Source of the DNA: Calendula officinalis
Taxonomy: Eukaryota; Streptophyta; Magnoliopsida; Asterales; Asteraceae
Length of the DNA: 64,000 nt
Direction: 5' to 3'
NCBI GenBank assembly: GCA_963853835.1
Contig: OY970835.1
Location: forward strand, 30,144,047 to 30,208,046
The notes below the pieces were generated by a model. The model did no database searches, had not been told where the DNA came from, and worked only from the letters and a program-made list of their open reading frames with translations. The position numbers were made by a program, and so were the translations under genes. Shown here one piece after another: positions 60,544-64,000 of this stretch. Positions within the stretch are counted from its first letter, which is position 1, and each line of letters opens with the position of its first letter.

Positions 60544-60809
60544 TCACTTTCCATCTCCTCCTGAGGAACTTGCGTTTCCTCCACCACCACTTGCACCCTT
60601 TGGACAATTCTTTTTCCAATGCCTAGCCTCACCACACTTGAAGCACCGATTCTCGGTCCTCGTTGTGTTAGGCTTAACCTTCTTGACCTTATGTTTGATA
60701 CCTTTACCATTAGGCACTTCTTGGCTAGGATTGGTTTTACCCTTTCCTTTACCACCATGCCCTTCTTATCGCCATCATCAGTTGTGCGACTCCTTTTAGA
60801 ATTGGTCTT
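60544..60809 (-). pseudogene. copia gag fragment with CCHC zinc knuckle
   Basis: On the minus strand the frame ending at 60544 reads CFKCGEARHWKKNCPKGASG (a C-X2-C-X4-H-X4-C nucleocapsid knuckle, first Cys at 60645), then a Gly/Ser-rich tail ending GGDGK and stop. Upstream of the knuckle are basic residues, probably with a small frameshift. The 5' side stops at 60810, where the Gypsy LTR begins. No protease or Pol follows downstream, so it is a fragment or a gag-only non-autonomous element. Confidence 0.75.
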
Positions 60810-61199
60810 TGTAACACCCGTATTTTTATAACATCGTTTAAATCATTTAAAATACAGTTTTTCGAATAATTGACATATTGTCCAAAATACAGTTTAACAA
60901 AAACTTTAAAACCTTTATCAGAGTATACAAAAATACGGTGTCACCAAGTATCTCAAAACCATAGGCAAATGGGATCTACCTACGAGCTCCCGAGCTAAAC
61001 ATCTCTAGGCTACTTCTAGTGCAACCTTCTATCACTTCCAACCTGTACCTGAGTACATAGCCACAAAACAAACGTAGTACGTGAGACAAAATAGTCTCGT
61101 GAGATACATGGGTTTTAGACCCCAATAATATTAATGACAATTTCATAAATATATAAACATATATATAAATACTACATCAATACCGTCTCGTCGCCCTAT

Positions 61200-61560
61200 A
61201 GCGACCCTATCGATCTTGCTTCCCTAGCAAACATATCTAGTACCTAAACATATAGGTACCAGAAGCACAATCATATCTAGTACATAAACATATATGTACT
61301 AGAAGCACAAACCTGTCTAATACATAAACATATATGCATTAGAACCTAACACGCCTAGTACCAAACATATGCGTACTAGAAGCACCATCATACCTAGTAC
61401 ATAAACATATATGTACTAGAAGCACAAACATGTCTAATACATAAACATATATGTATTAGAACCTAACATACCTAGTACCAAACATATGCGTACTAGAAGC
61501 ACTCGTGTGCTTAGTGTATAAACATATATACACTCGGTGTATAAACATATATGCCACCGC
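61200..61560. repeat. tandem array of ACATAAACATATATGTAC-type units
   Basis: About eight units of 35-45 bp with the core (A)TA(C/A)ATAAACATATATG. They are arranged in a higher-order period of about 120 bp alternating CTAGTAC, CTAATAC and CTAGTACC flanks. The cores are near-palindromic. Non-coding and inside the Gypsy LTR. Confidence 0.85.
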
Positions 61561-62820
61561 CCAGTGACCGGGGGTCCCCCGCGTCACCACCATCTATCTC
61601 TTATCATAACCTAACAGTTATGCCAGTCAAAGCCTTCAGCTATCACAACAAACATCAAACAAGTTAGACATCTAACAATAACGACATATAATTAGTTCAA
61701 CACAATGTGAACGTACCTGTATGGTCCCATGGACCCGATCATAAGCAACCCATATTTACTTCTACATCCATGAACCCAAGGAGGTCCATCCTTACTTATT
61801 CTCATAAGAAACATTTCTTATTTTATCGATAACATAATACTTTTATCTCTTCCTTGACTATAATACACAATTATTACTAGTCACATCATATTCTTTTTCA
61901 TATATATTCGTTCTTTACTTTTATTAGTATATCTTACCAATAGGTACTCATTACTATAAAATCGTTCCCAATTGCTTTACTAATACATATTTATTAATAA
62001 AGGCTCCGTATACATTCTTTTAATCAATTACTTCATTATTATGGTTCATTAACATAGGTTCCATAATTACTTTAGTCTATCATATTTTACTTCAAATTCA
62101 CCAATCATACTAGACATATTCTAGTATCACATTCTACATACTTTCATACATTTTCAGTCACTATCTTTATCAACATATTTATTAATAAAGACCCTTAAAA
62201 TATCTTATGTATTTTCAAAACTATTTACTATGTACTCAGTTTAAAAGTCTCATGTACTCACCTTAGCAATAAGATGCTCCAACCGTATTCTTTCCGCCAA
62301 TTTCCTTGCTCCAACAATCAATCAACTTTCCAAGACTTCACCAAAAGCCTAATACAGTAATCACAAGATGATCAACATCACACACTACTACCAATGTGTC
62401 CATCTATTACTAGATAACACTTACTAACACATTTCCCCCAATTATGGTGATTTACCAAACCCTAGGTTTAACCACCCATAAGATTCTTATAAATCCAAAC
62501 CATACACTTGATTCCCTTGTTTAAATACCATCTATTAAGTGTATACATCATTTATTTCACCATTAATCATAACCCCAAGAACTAGGGTTTCAAACCCAAG
62601 CCAAGAAATCCATAGATCTAAAGCTACAAAGATCGAGGAGTGAAGATATACCTTTAATCTTCAACTAGGAGTGAATAATCACAAGATTTGACCAAGAAAT
62701 ATGCTCCAAATGATGCTTTACACTCAAAATCGTTCACAACTCGAGTGGGAGGAAAAACTAGGGTTTTGGATGCATTAAATGACATGAAACCCGACTTTAA
62801 TGCTTTCAGCGACGGAGTTC

Positions 62821-62995
62821 GCGTCGCTATCTTCATGATAGCGTCGCTATCTCGAAGACCGCCATAAATCGCGCCACTATATAGCGGCGCTATCCTCGAC
62901 GCTATCTCAATTTAGCGTTTGCATCCGTCGCTAACTCGGGCCGCTGCCTAAAAGCCACAAGATCGCGTCGCTATCTTCAAGATAGCGGCGCTATC
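62821..62995. repeat. array of GATAGC...GCTATC palindromes in LTR
   Basis: Perfect words GATAGC-GTC-GCTATC (62837-62851) and GATAGC-GGC-GCTATC (62981-62995), plus variants such as GATCGCGTCGCTATC (62961-62975) and ATAGCGGCGCTATC near 62880-62893. It occupies the same LTR position as the different palindrome array at 59288-59435. Confidence 0.85.
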
Positions 62996-63172
62996 TTGCC
63001 CTTATGCAGCAGGGCTGCAACTTTTGCTTCCCGTTTCGACCCGGTTTCGCCCATAACTTTCTCATACGATCCCCAAACGACACGAAACCAATTCCTACGT
63101 TCTTTAAACGATTTATCCTTATTTATCATATTTTTATATAATTTTTCCGATACAAAATTTCGGGTCGTTACA

Positions 63173-64000
63173 ACTATCTACCCCTTAAAAGGATTCCGTC
63201 CTCGGAATCACTCGAAAATTTCCAATCCACATTCGGCCGAGCATTCCGCCCCCATTCTCTTGTGGTTATTACTATCGACCCTTTTCCATTACAATTAAAT
63301 CGACTATAAACATTTAAACATTCGCTTAGCTCCAATAGGCCCGAACGGGTCAAAAATCAATAGTAAGCCCTTAGTACTCAAACGGGTCAAAATTGTACGA
63401 TTTTGACCATAATACTTTCAGTCCTTTTACCGATCCTTTTATACACATAGTAATGACATGACCCAAGCATTACCATCAACTAATTGACCAACGTGAATGT
63501 CAAAGTCCAGCTTCGACCAAGTTGCCACATTCCAACATCGTCTAACCTTTGACTTAAGAACAAAGTCAACTATACTTGAACAATTTCCTTACTTACTAAA
63601 GGTTCCATTAACCATCCTTTCCTTTACCATCGTCTTTAATTTATGATCCATCAATAATCATATACTCGATTCCCAAATTCAACTCTGAACACCCAACGGG
63701 TCAAAGTCGCACAATCCGACTATAACTCTCTTAGTCATTCCATTAACCTTCTTCTCGCACATACCATCGACGCATGATGCTCTCAATATTCAATAATCGT
63801 TCATAACGAGAGTCAAAGCCCATCTTTGACTAAGTCAACCAATCACAAATTGGTCAACCTTGACTTTTGTGTGAAGTCAACCATACCCTTCCAAACTAAC
63901 AAATTTCATACTCACGGGGCACCATCACTAATATATCACTTCCGGTTCTACTCATTATTGTTCCCTTAACAATTGTCCCCGTTCTTCCACACTTTCAATT
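63173..64000 (-). mobile_element. Gypsy-type 3' internal non-coding region (right element), continues past window
   Basis: Inverted homologue of 58054-59111. On the minus strand it ends GGATTCCTTTTAAGGGGTAG..., a polypurine-like tract, before the LTR at 63172. No open frame of Pol is present. The element must extend beyond 64000. Confidence 0.7.

Larger units (their letters stand above)
60810..63172 (-). repeat. LTR of right Gypsy-type element
   Basis: A putative 2363-bp LTR. On the minus strand it begins TGTAACGACCCG (63172) and ends CGGGTGTTACA (60810), a TG..CA pair with extended near-inverted termini. It contains the tandem repeats at 61200-61560 and the palindrome array at 62821-62995. 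The partner LTR lies outside the window, so the left limit is inferred from the terminus alone. Confidence 0.6.

Noticed and set aside
61160..61560. CRISPR-like spaced repeats
   Set aside because: Repeat units vary in length and sequence, there are no unique spacers, and the setting is a plant LTR.

Overview
This is a plant nuclear window, AT-rich and dominated by transposons. The host genes have plant-type GT-AG introns, a telo-box plus TGGGCT promoter on a ribosomal-protein gene, Ty1/copia elements primed by initiator tRNA-Met, MULE and hAT elements, and Stowaway-like MITEs. A eudicot is likely. An asterid such as Asteraceae is possible but is not shown by the sequence. I found no operon, CRISPR array, prokaryotic defence locus or novel enzymatic system.

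Layout. 413-4974: a short-LTR Copia element (Copia-A, minus). 5298-5654: an intronless gene for a small three-helix membrane protein. 5.7-10 kb: intergenic DNA with two Stowaway/mariner-like MITEs, a 1.26-kb MULE and a small MULE-type MITE. 10013-13903: an hAT transposon with intact ends and a decayed transposase. 14173-15650: the RPL30 gene (minus). 16363-21119: Copia-B (minus). 21226-25964: a nine-exon gene for the condensin II subunit CAP-D3 (minus), with an E2F site just upstream. 26-30.4 kb: MITE-rich intergenic DNA. 30492-36462: Copia-C (minus), carrying a Helitron in its 5' LTR.

The main feature is a 14.5-kb segment (22327-36847) that appears again almost unchanged at 39397-54039. Between the copies lies a 2.5-kb 3' fragment of another Copia element (Copia-D, plus). 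Copy 2 holds CAP-D3 exons 1-6, all the MITEs, and the complete Copia-C with its 5-bp target-site duplication and the complete 526-bp Helitron. Copy 1 holds full-length CAP-D3, but with a 123-bp exon-2 deletion and a frame problem in exon 8. Neither CAP-D3 copy looks intact. By eye the copies differ at about eleven sites plus the 123-bp indel, whereas the two LTRs of Copia-C differ at four to five of 499 sites. The duplication is therefore much younger than the Copia-C insertion. The junction between Helitron and Copia-D carries a 33-nt templated filler, which points to real break repair rather than a simple assembly join, although a haplotype-duplication artefact must still be excluded.

54.3-55.5 kb: a weakly supported two-exon gene (plus) starts 200 bp beyond Copia-C and has an hAT MITE in its intron. 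57264-58048: a Copia-type solo LTR. 58-64 kb: two Gypsy 3' ends in inverted orientation (LTRs starting at 59112 plus and 63172 minus), with a Copia gag fragment between them. Their LTRs hold, at the same relative place, arrays of 15-bp CG-rich palindromes whose arm sequence differs between the two elements.
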